Shown here in pieces: positions 7,548-15,639 of a stretch of 40,016 bases of DNA (positions are counted from its first letter, which is position 1; every line of letters begins with the position of its first letter). The position numbers and the translations under genes were made by a program. The notes beneath the pieces are model-generated. The model did no database searches. It was not told where the DNA came from and was given only the letters and a program-made list of their open reading frames with translations. Source of the DNA: Azospirillum griseum (GTDB lineage: Bacteria; Pseudomonadota; Alphaproteobacteria; Azospirillales; Azospirillaceae); contig NZ_RXMA01000035.1 in NCBI RefSeq assembly GCF_003966125.1, positions 1-40,016 of the forward strand, given 5' to 3'.

Positions 7548-9206
7548 ATGACCCATCTGGCCCCCGTGCTCCTGGAAACCACCCCCCTCCTGCCGGTCCG
7601 CCCGCCCGAAACCGTGTCGATGCGCACGCGCGACGGGGTGCGGCTCGACGCCGACCTGTACCGCCCGGATGCGGCGGGAGTCTGGCCGGTTCTGCTGCTG
7701 CGCGTCGCCTGCGGGCGGCGGACGGCGCTGACCAGCCATTACGCGCACCCCCGATGGTACGCGGCGCGCGGCTATGTGGTGGTGGTGCAGGACATGCGCG
7801 GCTGCGGCACCTCCGACGGGCGCTTCCGCCCCTTCGACGCGGAGGCGGAGGATGGGGCCGACGCGGTGGCCTGGGCGGCGTCCCTGCCGGGATCGTCGGG
7901 GGCCGTTGCGCTCTATGGCTGCGGTTATGCCGGGTTGGCCCAGCTTCTGACGATGGCGGAGGCCCCGCCCGCGCTGCGCGCCGTCGCCCCCGCCTTTGCC
8001 GGCTGGGATGTCTTTTCCGATTGGGCCTATGAGGGCGGGGCGTTCCGTCTGGCCGACGCCATGGGCTGGGCCTTGCGCGTCGCGGCGGAGGCCGCGCGCC
8101 GGGTGGAGGATGGCGTGGCCCACCGCGCGCTCAGCGACGCCGTCCGGCGTTTGCCGGTGGACGACGAGATTCCGGCCCGCCCGCAGGCGCTGCGCGATTA
8201 CGCCCGCTACGCCCCCCATTACGACGATTGGCTGACCATGCCGGTGCCGGGGCCAAGCTGGGACGCGCTGTCGCCGCGCGCCCGGCTGGCCGACATGCCG
8301 ACCGACGTGGCGGTGCTGACCATCGGCGGCTGGTTCGATCCCCGTCTGGCTGGATCGCTGGACGCCCATGACGCGCTGGTGGCGCGGTCGCGGGCACCGG
8401 TGCGGCTGGTCGTCGGCCCCTGGACGGCGGCGGGTCCGCAGGACGGGCCGTCCATCGACAGCCTGCAACTGGCCTGGTTCGACCGCGTCCTGAAGGGCGA
8501 ATCCGCCCACGCTCACGAACGCGGCGGCCCGGTGCGGTTGCAGGATCTGGAAAGCGGGCGGTGGCAGGACCTGCCACAGCTTCCCGCCGCCGACACCACC
8601 TTTTGGCTGAACAGCGACGGGCTGGCCAACCGCCAGGGCGGGCGGCTGTCGGCAGACCCGGGGGAGGTGTCGGCGCTGGACGTCATCGTCCACGACCCGC
8701 GCGGCCCGGTCCCGGCGGTCGGCGGCCACGCCGTGCCGGACGCCGGACGCGTTGACCGCGCCGGGGTGGACCGGCGGCCCGATGTGGCGGTCTACACCAG
8801 CCTGCCGGTGAGCGAGCCGTTGACCCTGGCCGGGCGCGTCGCCCTGGATCTGTGGGTGGAGGCCGACGCGCCGTCCTTCGACGTCAACGCCGTGCTGTCG
8901 GTGCTTCGCCCCGATGGCCGGGTGCTGCCGCTGACCCACGGCCACGCGCGGGTGGAGCCGGGCGACCCGACGCGGCCCCTGACCATCAGCCTGCGCGCGG
9001 TCTGCGCCACGCTGGCTCCCGGTTCGGCGTTGCGCCTCAGCCTCGCCGGGGCCTGTTTCCCCGCCTATCCGATCAACCCGGGCACCGGGGCGGAGCCGGG
9101 CGAAACCCGCCGGGTGGACGAACAGCCGATCACCCTGCTGATCCACAGCGGGCCGGACCGCCCGTCACGCCTGCGCTTGCCGCTGTCGCGCGACGCGTTG
9201 CGGTAG
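7548..9206 (+). CDS. CocE/NonD-family alpha/beta-hydrolase homologue, catalytic Ser and His missing
   Basis: The 552-residue protein has the CocE/NonD layout: an alpha/beta-hydrolase domain (about 20-320) and an X-Pro dipeptidyl-peptidase-type C-terminal jelly roll (about 330-550, with DRRPDVAVYTS and FPAYPINPGTG). Landmarks of the family are clear (ARGYVVVVQDMRGCGTSDG and YEGGAFRLADAMGWAL). The nucleophile elbow, normally G-x-S-Y-x-G, reads G124-C-G126-Y-A-G, so Gly sits where Ser belongs. The catalytic His, normally in GPWTH, is Ala (GPWT-A294-A). The Asp position is kept (GGWFD264). The codons give this directly. Family members hydrolyse esters or amides; this one probably does not do so by the usual route. 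It could be a binding protein or be decaying, but the frame is fully open. Confidence 0.85.
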   Translation: MTHLAPVLLETTPLLPVRPPETVSMRTRDGVRLDADLYRPDAAGVWPVLLLRVACGRRTALTSHYAHPRWYAARGYVVVVQDMRGCGTSDGRFRPFDAEAEDGADAVAWAASLPGSSGAVALYGCGYAGLAQLLTMAEAPPALRAVAPAFAGWDVFSDWAYEGGAFRLADAMGWALRVAAEAARRVEDGVAHRALSDAVRRLPVDDEIPARPQALRDYARYAPHYDDWLTMPVPGPSWDALSPRARLADMPTDVAVLTIGGWFDPRLAGSLDAHDALVARSRAPVRLVVGPWTAAGPQDGPSIDSLQLAWFDRVLKGESAHAHERGGPVRLQDLESGRWQDLPQLPAADTTFWLNSDGLANRQGGRLSADPGEVSALDVIVHDPRGPVPAVGGHAVPDAGRVDRAGVDRRPDVAVYTSLPVSEPLTLAGRVALDLWVEADAPSFDVNAVLSVLRPDGRVLPLTHGHARVEPGDPTRPLTISLRAVCATLAPGSALRLSLAGACFPAYPINPGTGAEPGETRRVDEQPITLLIHSGPDRPSRLRLPLSRDALR

Positions 9207-9226
9207 AACCGAGGCGGCAAAAACCG

Positions 9227-9994
9227 TCAGGCCGGATCGTCGAACGGGGTTGTCGGCGCGTCCGGCCCCTTGGCCACGGCGGCCAGACAAATGTCCAGGC
9301 TCTGGTCGAGGAAGCGCATCATCAGGTCGCGGAACGGCGTCTTGTCGCCGACCGACCACGCCCGTTCGACCAGATCGTTGTACAGGTCGCGGTCCTCCGC
9401 CCGCACCACCACCGGCGGATAACCCGCGCGGTTCAGCAGCAGATTGCACAGCAGCAGGGCGGTGCTGCGGTTGCCGCTGTTGAAGGGGCGGATCGCCATC
9501 AGCCGGTGATGAGCCTCGAACGCGGTGTCGGGGGCGGGGTCGGCGCGGCGCAGCCAGCCCGACAGGGCCGACATCGACACGCGCAGCTTGGCCGGGTCGG
9601 GGGCGTTGCCGGTGTCGTCGTCCTTGGGCGGGGCGTTGCGGTACTTCCCGGCCTCGTCGTCCAACCCCTGGTGCAGCACGCCGTGAAAGGCGGCGATGGT
9701 GCGCTCGTTCACCACGCCCGCCGGTTCATAGGACAGGCGGGCCATCAGCTCCAGCGCGCTGCGGTGGTTCAGGGTGAAACGCTGCTCCTCCACCGCGCGG
9801 TGGCGCAGCAGGGTTCCGCGCTCCAGGATCGCCTTGATCTCGCTGCGGGTCAGGGCCACGCGCTCCAGCCCCACCGCCGCGATGGTCAACTCCACCTCGA
9901 ACCAGTCGGCCAGATCATGGACGGTGTCCTGCGGCAGCGGTCGGGCGCTGTCGAGCACCCGTTTCTTGTCCGCGATTTCATCCTGCATGGCCAT
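9227..9994 (-). CDS. Fic-fold protein with degenerate Fic motif
   Basis: The 255-residue protein has a Fic core: an N-terminal segment (LTRSEIKAILERGT...NHRSALELM), then GKYRNAPP, AHHRLMAI and LLCNLLLNRAGYPPVVVRAEDRDLY. Active Fic enzymes transfer AMP or similar groups using HPFx[DE]GNGRxxR. Here the motif reads R169-PFNSGNRSTAL: the catalytic His is Arg (CGC codon), the acidic metal ligand is Ser, and the GNGR loop is altered to GNRS. I recall a Fic subgroup in alphaproteobacteria with similarly altered I-Q/R-PF motifs, so this may be an inherited divergent class rather than a fresh loss. No clear inhibitory (S/T)xxxE(G/N) helix is seen. The first of two close ATGs was chosen because GGAAGG is correctly spaced. 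Confidence 0.8.
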   Translation of the reverse strand: MAMQDEIADKKRVLDSARPLPQDTVHDLADWFEVELTIAAVGLERVALTRSEIKAILERGTLLRHRAVEEQRFTLNHRSALELMARLSYEPAGVVNERTIAAFHGVLHQGLDDEAGKYRNAPPKDDDTGNAPDPAKLRVSMSALSGWLRRADPAPDTAFEAHHRLMAIRPFNSGNRSTALLLCNLLLNRAGYPPVVVRAEDRDLYNDLVERAWSVGDKTPFRDLMMRFLDQSLDICLAAVAKGPDAPTTPFDDPA

Positions 9995-10034
9995 GGGCCG
10001 CCCCTTCCGCGCGCAACCGGCTGTCCTGGCGCAA

Positions 10035-10055
10035 GGGGCCGGAAAAACCGGCCCC
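10035..10055. other. GC-rich hairpin between Fic-like and hemerythrin genes
   Basis: A perfect 8-bp stem GGGGCCGG / CCGGCCCC with an AAAAA loop sits in the 171-bp divergent region between the two start codons. It may lie in the 5' leader of either gene. Function unknown. Confidence 0.4.
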
Positions 10056-10165
10056 CCTGCGGGGATTTGCCGCTTTGTGTCGGCACCGTTGCCGGTTTTA
10101 GGATCCCTGTCAAGTCATCCACAATGGTACGGTGCGGGCTTGGCGCGCAGGGGGAGGGTGGATCC

Positions 10166-10579
10166 ATGGATCATGTGGTCTGGGATGAAACGATGAGCGT
10201 CGGCGTCCCCGTGCTGGACGACGAACACCGCCATTTGCTGAGGCTGTTCAACGGCCTGTTGGAAAGCGGCATCACCCCCGCCAACCGGGAGGAGCTGTCC
10301 GCCCTGCTGGCCAGCCTCAACGACTATGTCGCCGTTCATTTCGCGCGGGAAGAGGCGCTGATGGTCGATGGCGGCTATCCCGACCTGGACCAGCATCTGG
10401 CCGCCCACCGCTATTTCGCGGGCGAGGTGGCCGGGCTTCAGGCCGAATTCGACGGCGACAACACCACCATGCTGCGGATGGACCTGATCCTGCTGCTGAA
10501 GGACTGGTTCGTCGAACACATCCAGCAGACCGACGCGCTGTACAAGCCCTATGTCGGACAGGGCAGGGCATTCGCCTGA
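10166..10579 (+). CDS. Bacteriohemerythrin (single-domain di-iron O2-binding protein)
   Basis: This 137-residue cytoplasmic protein matches single-domain bacterial hemerythrins in length and motifs. The seven di-iron ligands are all present: H21 (DDEHRHLL), H58 and E62 (HFAREEALM), H77 and H81 (HLAAHRYF), H118 and D123 (HIQQTD). It should bind O2 reversibly and could act in O2 supply, sensing or detoxification. The ATG at 10166 follows GGGGGAGGG. It is a single gene, divergent from the Fic-like gene; no partner is evident. Confidence 0.93.
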   Translation: MDHVVWDETMSVGVPVLDDEHRHLLRLFNGLLESGITPANREELSALLASLNDYVAVHFAREEALMVDGGYPDLDQHLAAHRYFAGEVAGLQAEFDGDNTTMLRMDLILLLKDWFVEHIQQTDALYKPYVGQGRAFA

Positions 10580-10611
10580 AGCATTGCGCGCCCGACCGGA
10601 ACACGAGTGGC

Positions 10612-10758
10612 CACGGATTTCGCGGATTTTTTCACGGATTTCGCGGAATGTGTCTCAGAGCCGCCCTGTTTTCGATCCGGGAGCTAACCCATAACGGGAC
10701 GCGTGAGGCGAATGGGGGCAGAGATCCGTGTAATCCGTTCTTTTGTCCGTGTAATCCG
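10612..10758. repeat. Paired short repeats in opposite orientation (CACGGATT family)
   Basis: The 328-bp gap between hemerythrin and the ABC-F gene holds CACGGATTTCGCGGA twice (10612-10626 and 10633-10647, period 21). The related opposite-strand sequence CCGTGTAATCCG also occurs twice (10726-10737 and 10747-10758, period 21). The two pairs face each other across about 78 bp. Similar CACGGATT(A/T) strings occur between genes in many bacteria. No gene is seen in 10580-10907. Confidence 0.6.
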
Positions 10759-10907
10759 TGTCTATTTTTGTTTGCGTGACGATGCTTGCACGCTCAAGCG
10801 ATTGCCCTGCGGACGGGCCTGAGATCCCGCCCCGCAACGCAAAACTCTGGCGCGCGGGCGAAGCTGTGGCATAAGGGGCCACCCCTGCCACCGGAAGCCG
10901 ACCCGCT

Positions 10908-12530
10908 ATGATCCGCCTTGAGAACATCACCAAGCAGAACAGCCACCGCATCCTGTTCGTGGAGGCGTCCGCCGCGCTGAACCGGGGCGAGAAGATCGGC
11001 CTTGTCGGCCCGAACGGGGCGGGAAAGACCACGCTGTTCCGCCTGATCAACGGCGAGGACACGCCCGACGACGGGCAGGTGTCGGTCGAAAAGCACGTCA
11101 GCATCGGTTATTTCAACCAGGATGTCGGCGAAATGGCCGGCCGCAGCGCGGTGGCGGAGGTGATGGACGGGGCCGGGCCGGTCAGCGTCGTCGCCGCCGA
11201 ACTGGCCGAGCTGGAAGCGGCGATGGCCGACCCTGACCAGGCCGACGCGATGGACAGCATCATCGAGCGCTACGGCGAGGTCCAGGCCCGCTTCATGGAG
11301 CTGGGCGGTTACGAGCTGGAAGGCCGCGCGCGCGAGGTGCTGGCCGGTCTCAGCTTCAGCCAGGAGATGATGGACGGCGACGTCGGCGGCCTGTCGGGCG
11401 GTTGGAAGATGCGCGTCGCGCTCGCCCGCATCCTGCTGATGCGGCCCGACGTGATGCTGCTCGACGAACCCAGCAACCATCTGGACATCGAAAGCCTGAT
11501 CTGGCTGGAAGGCTTCCTGAAATCATACGATGGCGCGCTGCTGATGACCTCGCACGACCGCGAGTTCATGAACCGCATCGTCACCAAGATCATCGAGATC
11601 GACGACGGCACGCTCACCAGCTATTCCGGCGACTACGCCTTTTTCGAACGCCAGCGCGCCTTGAAGGAAAAGCAGCAGGAAGCCCAGTTCGAACGCCAAC
11701 AGGCGATGTTGGCCAAGGAGATCAAGTTCATCGAACGCTTCAAGGCGCGCGCCTCGCACGCCAGCCAGGTGCAGAGTCGGGTCAAGAAGCTGGACAAGAT
11801 CGAACGGTTCGAAATGCCCAAACGGCGGCAGGTCGTGGTGTTCGATTTCCCGCCCGCCCCGCGTTCGGGCGAGGACGTCGCCGTGCTGAAGAACGTCCAC
11901 AAGGGCTATGGCGACCGCCGCATCTACAACGGCTTTGACCTCACCATCCGCCGCAAGGAACGCTGGTGCGTGATGGGCGTCAACGGGGCGGGCAAATCCA
12001 CCCTGCTGAAGCTGATCGCCGGGGTGACGGAGCCGGACAGCGGCAGCGTCACCGTCGGCGGCAGCGTGAAGATGGGCTATTTCTCCCAGCACGCGATGGA
12101 GTTGTTGGACGGCGACCAGACGATTTTCGAGTCGCTGGAGGCCAATTTCCCCCAGGCCGGGCAGGGTGCCTTGCGGGCCTTGGCGGGCTGCTTCGGTTTT
12201 TCCGGCGACGATGTGGAAAAGAAATGCCGGGTGCTGTCGGGCGGTGAAAAGGCCCGGCTGGTGATGGCGATCATGCTGTTCAACCCGCCGAACTTCCTGG
12301 TGCTGGACGAACCGACCAACCACCTGGATCTCGACACCAAACAGATGCTGATCGCCGCGCTGTCCAATTACGAAGGAACCATGCTGTTCGTCTCGCACGA
12401 CCGGCATTTCCTCGCCACCCTGTCGAACCGGGTGCTGGAACTGACGCCGGAGGGCATCCACCAATATGGCGGCGGCTACACCGAATACGTCGCCAGCACC
12501 GGCTACGAGGCCCCCGGCCTGCGCAGTTGA
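10908..12530 (+). CDS. ABC-F family ATPase (YbiT-like)
   Basis: The 540-residue cytoplasmic protein has two ABC ATPase domains and no membrane segments. Domain 1 has Walker A GPNGAGKTT, signature LSGGWKMRVALAR and Walker B MLLDEPSNHLD. A charged linker follows (ALKEKQQEAQFERQQAMLAKEIK region, about 240-300). Domain 2 has Walker A GVNGAGKST, signature LSGGEKARL and Walker B LVLDEPTNHLD. ABC-F proteins bind the ribosomal E site and rescue or adjust translation. Length and signature sequences are closest to the YbiT group. It stands as a single gene, convergent with the aldehyde dehydrogenase gene across a hairpin terminator. No resistance role can be inferred. Confidence 0.93.
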   Translation: MIRLENITKQNSHRILFVEASAALNRGEKIGLVGPNGAGKTTLFRLINGEDTPDDGQVSVEKHVSIGYFNQDVGEMAGRSAVAEVMDGAGPVSVVAAELAELEAAMADPDQADAMDSIIERYGEVQARFMELGGYELEGRAREVLAGLSFSQEMMDGDVGGLSGGWKMRVALARILLMRPDVMLLDEPSNHLDIESLIWLEGFLKSYDGALLMTSHDREFMNRIVTKIIEIDDGTLTSYSGDYAFFERQRALKEKQQEAQFERQQAMLAKEIKFIERFKARASHASQVQSRVKKLDKIERFEMPKRRQVVVFDFPPAPRSGEDVAVLKNVHKGYGDRRIYNGFDLTIRRKERWCVMGVNGAGKSTLLKLIAGVTEPDSGSVTVGGSVKMGYFSQHAMELLDGDQTIFESLEANFPQAGQGALRALAGCFGFSGDDVEKKCRVLSGGEKARLVMAIMLFNPPNFLVLDEPTNHLDLDTKQMLIAALSNYEGTMLFVSHDRHFLATLSNRVLELTPEGIHQYGGGYTEYVASTGYEAPGLRS

Positions 12531-12541
12531 TCGGTTCGGAG

Positions 12542-12573
12542 CGGCCCCTCTTCCCAGTTGGGCAGAGGGGCCG
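12542..12573. terminator. Bidirectional hairpin between convergent genes
   Basis: A perfect 10-bp stem CGGCCCCTCT / AGAGGGGCCG separates the convergent ABC-F and aldehyde dehydrogenase genes, which are 52 bp apart. There is no T-run on either side, so termination efficiency is uncertain, but its position is typical for a shared terminator. Confidence 0.6.
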
Positions 12574-12582
12574 TCCGCCCCG

Positions 12583-13986
12583 TCACCGCGCCATGTTGAT
12601 GACCGTCAACTGGGTGAATTCGGCCAGCCCCTCTTCGGCGAATTCGACGCCGATGCCCGATTGTTTGGCCCCGCCAAAGGGGATGGTCGGGCCGAAATCG
12701 AGGTGGGTGTTGATCCAGACCGTTCCGGCCTCCAACCGCTGGGCCACCGCCGCCGCGCGGGTCGGGTCGGACGACCACACCGACGCGCCCAAGCCATAGG
12801 GGGAGGCGTTGGCCCGGCGCAGCGCGTCCTCGGCGTCCGTCACCCGGATCACCGGCAGGATCGGCCCGAACTGCTCCTCGTCCACCAGACGCGCGCCGTC
12901 CTGGATGTCGCGGACGATGGTCGGGCGGATGAAGTAGCCGGGGCGGTCCGTCACCGCGCCCCCGGCGATGATGGTCCCGTCGCGTGCGGCGTCCGTCAGG
13001 AAGCCCAGTACCTTCTCGTACTGCGCCCGGTTCTGGAGCGGGCCGATCCGCACATCGGGATCCAGCCCGTCGCCGACCACCGCCGCCTCCGCCAGCCCGG
13101 CCAGTTCGGCGGTCAGCGCGTCGTAAATCCGGTCCTGCACATACAACCGCTTGATCGCCAGACAGACTTGACCGGCGTTCAGGAAGGCCCCGGCGAACAG
13201 CTTGGCCGCCACCGCCTTGGGATCGACGTCGTCCAGCACGATGGCGGCGTCGTTGCCGCCCAGCTCCAGCGTGATCCGCTTGATCGAGGACGCCGCCGCC
13301 GCCATCACCTTGCGCCCGGTTTCGGTCGATCCGGTGAAGGTCACTTTGCGCACGTCGGGGTGGGTGGACAGGCGCGCGCCCAGATCGTTGGCGTCGGTCA
13401 CGACGTTGACCACGCCCGGCGGCAGCGTGTCGGCGCACAATTCGCCAAAGCGCAAGGTGGTCAGCGGTGTGGTCGGGGCCGGTTTGATCACCATGGTGTT
13501 TCCGGCCAGCAGCGCCAGCGGCAGCTTGAAGCCGACGATCAGCAGCGGGAAGTTCCAGGGGATGATCGCGCCGACCACGCCCAGCGGGCGGCGGTGCAAT
13601 TCCACCCGGCGGCGGTCGCTGTCCTCCACCACCCGCACCGGCAGGTCGAGCGCGGCGGACTGCCGCAAAAAGGCTTCGGTGTAGGCGATTTCGGCGGTGG
13701 ATTCGGCCAGCGGCTTGCCCTGCTCCTGCGTCAACAGCCGGGCAAACTCCCCGGCCCGCTGGTTCAGCGCGTCGGCCAACCGCAGGATGGCGGCGCGGCG
13801 GTCGGCCAGCGGTTGGGCGCTCCAGGCCGGGAAGGCGTCCTTGGCGGCGGCGACCGCCGCGTCGAGTTGCGCCGCCGACGCGCGCGGGGCCGTGGCCAAC
13901 AGCGCGTCGGTCGCCGGGTTCACCACCGGCATGGACAGGTCGCCCGCGACCAGACGGCCGCCGATCAGCAGTTTGAAATCCGACAT
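12583..13986 (-). CDS. NAD(P)-dependent aldehyde dehydrogenase of the amine-oxidation locus
   Basis: The 467-residue cytoplasmic enzyme has all ALDH landmarks: PWNFP with N145, K168 in VIKPA, FTGSTETG, general base E241 in LELGGND, and nucleophile C275 in NAGQVCLA. It oxidises an aldehyde to the acid. Because it sits beside the qhp genes and shares an upstream element with qhpG, its likely substrate is the aldehyde released by amine dehydrogenase; exact substrate unknown. The ATG at 13986 gives the usual ALDH N-terminus; a GTG start at 14028 is the alternative. It lies downstream of qhpR on the same strand, but the 138-bp gap contains its own candidate promoter element. Confidence 0.88.
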   Translation of the reverse strand: MSDFKLLIGGRLVAGDLSMPVVNPATDALLATAPRASAAQLDAAVAAAKDAFPAWSAQPLADRRAAILRLADALNQRAGEFARLLTQEQGKPLAESTAEIAYTEAFLRQSAALDLPVRVVEDSDRRRVELHRRPLGVVGAIIPWNFPLLIVGFKLPLALLAGNTMVIKPAPTTPLTTLRFGELCADTLPPGVVNVVTDANDLGARLSTHPDVRKVTFTGSTETGRKVMAAAASSIKRITLELGGNDAAIVLDDVDPKAVAAKLFAGAFLNAGQVCLAIKRLYVQDRIYDALTAELAGLAEAAVVGDGLDPDVRIGPLQNRAQYEKVLGFLTDAARDGTIIAGGAVTDRPGYFIRPTIVRDIQDGARLVDEEQFGPILPVIRVTDAEDALRRANASPYGLGASVWSSDPTRAAAVAQRLEAGTVWINTHLDFGPTIPFGGAKQSGIGVEFAEEGLAEFTQLTVINMAR

Positions 13987-14072
13987 CAGATGGGTTCCGG
14001 GAGCAGGGAGAAGGACGGTTTCCGACACGCGTCGTGTGGAAACGCGCCCGGAGTATCCCCAGCCCCGGCGGG

Positions 14073-14093
14073 GCGATCTATCCGCTATGCGAA
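14073..14093 (-). promoter_or_regulatory. Candidate QhpR operator upstream of aldehyde dehydrogenase gene
   Basis: Read on the minus strand, the 19-bp core CGCATAGCGGATAGATCGC preceded by TT occurs here about 87 bp before the aldehyde dehydrogenase start. An identical copy lies at 15640-15660 before qhpG, in the same orientation relative to that gene. A possible -10 (GATACT) lies 15 bp beyond the element here. The placement fits an AraC-type activator site overlapping the -35 region; binding by QhpR is inference. Confidence 0.65.
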
Positions 14094-14124
14094 CGGATGA
14101 ATTTTGTTGGACGGCTCCAGCCGC

Positions 14125-15072
14125 TCAGGCCAGCACCGGCGCGCGCCGCTTCAGCGTGTCCGACGGTTTTTCGCCGTACATCTGGAAATAATAGGTCGAA
14201 AAACGGCCAAGATGCCAAAAGCCATGATCCATGGCGATTTCGGCGATGGTGGTCTGGCGGGGGTCGGCGCTGCGCAGCGCCCGGCGGGCGGCGTTCAGGC
14301 GGATCATGCGAAGATATTCCTTTGGTGACATGCCCATGATGTCGGCGAAGCTGTATTCCAGCATCCGCGTCGTCACCCCCACGCCCTGCGCGATCTGGGC
14401 GACCGACAGCACATCGTCCGGGTGGGCGGCGACGAAATCGCGGGCGCGGTTGACCAGGGCCTGACGCTGCGACGGGCCGATCATCCGCTCGCCGTTGCGG
14501 TCGCTGGCGATGCCGTCGATGATCTGGTGGCAACGGTCGAGGATGCCCATCACCAGCCCGGTGCGCCGCATCGCCTCCGTTCCCGCCGCCTCGTCGGCCA
14601 GCAGGCAGGCCAGCTCCATCCGCAGGGCGGCGGCCCAGGGTGAGGAAAAGGTTCCGCTGGTCAGCGATTCGGCGTTGGGGGCGGGCAGGCCGGGCAGCCG
14701 TTTGGGGTCGAGCGCCACCGCCAGGATCGACATCGGGCCATAGCACAGGAAATCGCACAGCCGCGCTCCCCGGAACAGGATGACGTCCCCCGCCCCGACC
14801 GTCTGGCCTTCGAAGCGGGCGGGGGCCGACTCCAGGCTTGGCACCCCCAGCACCAGACTGTCGGGCGGCGGGGCGGTGTGCTGGTGCAGGCGCAGGTTGG
14901 TGGTTTCGTGGATCAGGCGGACACCGGGCGCGTCGATTTCGCGCAAGCGCCCGGTGAAGCGCCCGGCCTCCAACTGGCTGTAATGCTGGGTCCACCCCTG
15001 CAAGGCCCGCTCCTGCTCGCTGACGTCCGCTGCGGTGTCCTGCACCACCCGGATCGCTGGCTGGCTGTTCAT
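14125..15072 (-). CDS. qhpR: AraC-family transcriptional regulator of the amine dehydrogenase locus
   Basis: The 315-residue protein has a C-terminal AraC double helix-turn-helix (about 210-310), with VAQIAQGVGVTTRMLEYSF and IAEIAMDHGFWHLGRFSTYYFQMYGEKPS. The N-terminal sensory domain resembles the EutR/QhpR type. In Paracoccus denitrificans, QhpR is the AraC-type activator of the amine-inducible qhp genes. Here it lies divergent from qhpG and upstream of the aldehyde dehydrogenase gene, supporting the same role. The start at 15072 is the first ATG of the aligned region. Inducer and operator are not shown by the sequence; the repeated 21-bp element is the best operator candidate. Confidence 0.87.
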   Translation of the reverse strand: MNSQPAIRVVQDTAADVSEQERALQGWTQHYSQLEAGRFTGRLREIDAPGVRLIHETTNLRLHQHTAPPPDSLVLGVPSLESAPARFEGQTVGAGDVILFRGARLCDFLCYGPMSILAVALDPKRLPGLPAPNAESLTSGTFSSPWAAALRMELACLLADEAAGTEAMRRTGLVMGILDRCHQIIDGIASDRNGERMIGPSQRQALVNRARDFVAAHPDDVLSVAQIAQGVGVTTRMLEYSFADIMGMSPKEYLRMIRLNAARRALRSADPRQTTIAEIAMDHGFWHLGRFSTYYFQMYGEKPSDTLKRRAPVLA

Positions 15073-15193
15073 CGTCGATGGCTCCCGGTGGCAAGGCGCG
15101 CGACGAGGCGCGCACGCTGGCGGACGTCGGTCAAACGCGGTGCAGATGTTTGTCTGGGGACGGGCTGATTTGGATCGCTTTCCCGACCAATGT

Positions 15194-15209
15194 CAAACAA
15201 GATTGTTTG
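15194..15209. promoter_or_regulatory. Palindrome CAAACAA-GA-TTGTTTG upstream of qhpR
   Basis: A perfect 7-bp inverted repeat with a 2-bp centre lies about 120 bp upstream of the qhpR start. A related GTCAAAC occurs at about 15130. It could be an operator for qhpR autoregulation or for another factor; unproven. Confidence 0.35.
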
Positions 15210-15336
15210 TTAAATAATCATTCGGCTGGTCGCATGGTGTGTCGCCCAAACCACGCGCCCTTCGGCCGGAATGCCCACACAGGCAAGCAGGGATTCATCA
15301 AAACTTCAAGTCAATTCGAAAACAAATGGAAATCAA

Positions 15337-15458
15337 GTTCTTGTGAGTGTTTTAAAACCACGAATAGATTAAAAACAAAACGCACAGCGTTTGGATTTTT
15401 TCAGCCAGTCAGTCCAATTTATGATTATAGATAATCATGTTTTTAAAACACCAAGAAC
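15337..15458. repeat. Inverted repeat arms GTTCTTG...TTTTAAAA
   Basis: The left arm (15337-15354, GTTCTTG then TGTTTTAAAA after a short spacer) and the right arm (15441-15458, TTTTAAAACACCAAGAAC) are near-perfect reverse complements, differing by a 3-bp insertion. About 86 bp lies between them. The arms could fold in RNA or mark the ends of a small mobile remnant; no transposase or target-site duplication is evident. Confidence 0.5.
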
Positions 15459-15552
15459 ACAGCCTCAGTCAAAGCGCTGGGGTGCCGACAAATCCGCCAA
15501 AATCAACATGGATATTCCAAAAAGTAAGCAGGCCGCAACTGGTCTGTGATCG

Positions 15553-15581
15553 AAAAAAGGGCAGGCAACCCGCCTGTTTTT
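15553..15581. terminator. Two-way hairpin flanked by A-run and T-run
   Basis: The stem CAGGC-AACCC-GCCTG is preceded by AAAAAA and followed by TTTTT, so it reads as an intrinsic terminator on both strands. No annotated gene ends here, which suggests termination of read-through from one divergent promoter, or the end of an unrecognised small RNA. Confidence 0.5.
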
Positions 15582-15639
15582 CACCGCGTGGGCGGAAGAT
15601 ATGGGGGCTGACGCAAAATTTTAAAGAGGGGGATTGTAT

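Larger units (their letters stand above)
15250..15639. other. AT-rich non-coding island in the qhpR-qhpG intergenic region
   Basis: The 648-bp divergent gap is unusually AT-rich over about 390 bp compared with its GC-rich surroundings. No convincing gene is present: a 72-codon open frame at 15437-15655 has no ribosome site or recognisable sequence, and it runs into the conserved 21-bp element. It holds a long inverted repeat, the stem TGATTAT-AG-ATAATCA (15422-15437) followed by a T-run, and a two-way hairpin terminator at 15553-15581. It may be acquired DNA, a bent promoter region, or encode a small RNA. Confidence 0.5.

Noticed and set aside
5553..9146. Minus-strand open frame of 1197 codons opposite adenine deaminase and the CocE-like gene
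   Set aside because: Low-complexity Arg/Gly/His/Gln-rich translation with no domain; it is an antisense by-product of high GC over two well-supported plus-strand genes.
8852..10579. Long plus-strand frame that ends with the hemerythrin
   Set aside because: The upstream part overlaps CocE-like and Fic-like genes in the wrong frames; only the last 137 codons form a known protein with a good start at 10166.
15337..15458. Insertion sequence or transposon ends
   Set aside because: There is no transposase gene, no terminal target duplication and the arms are imperfect.
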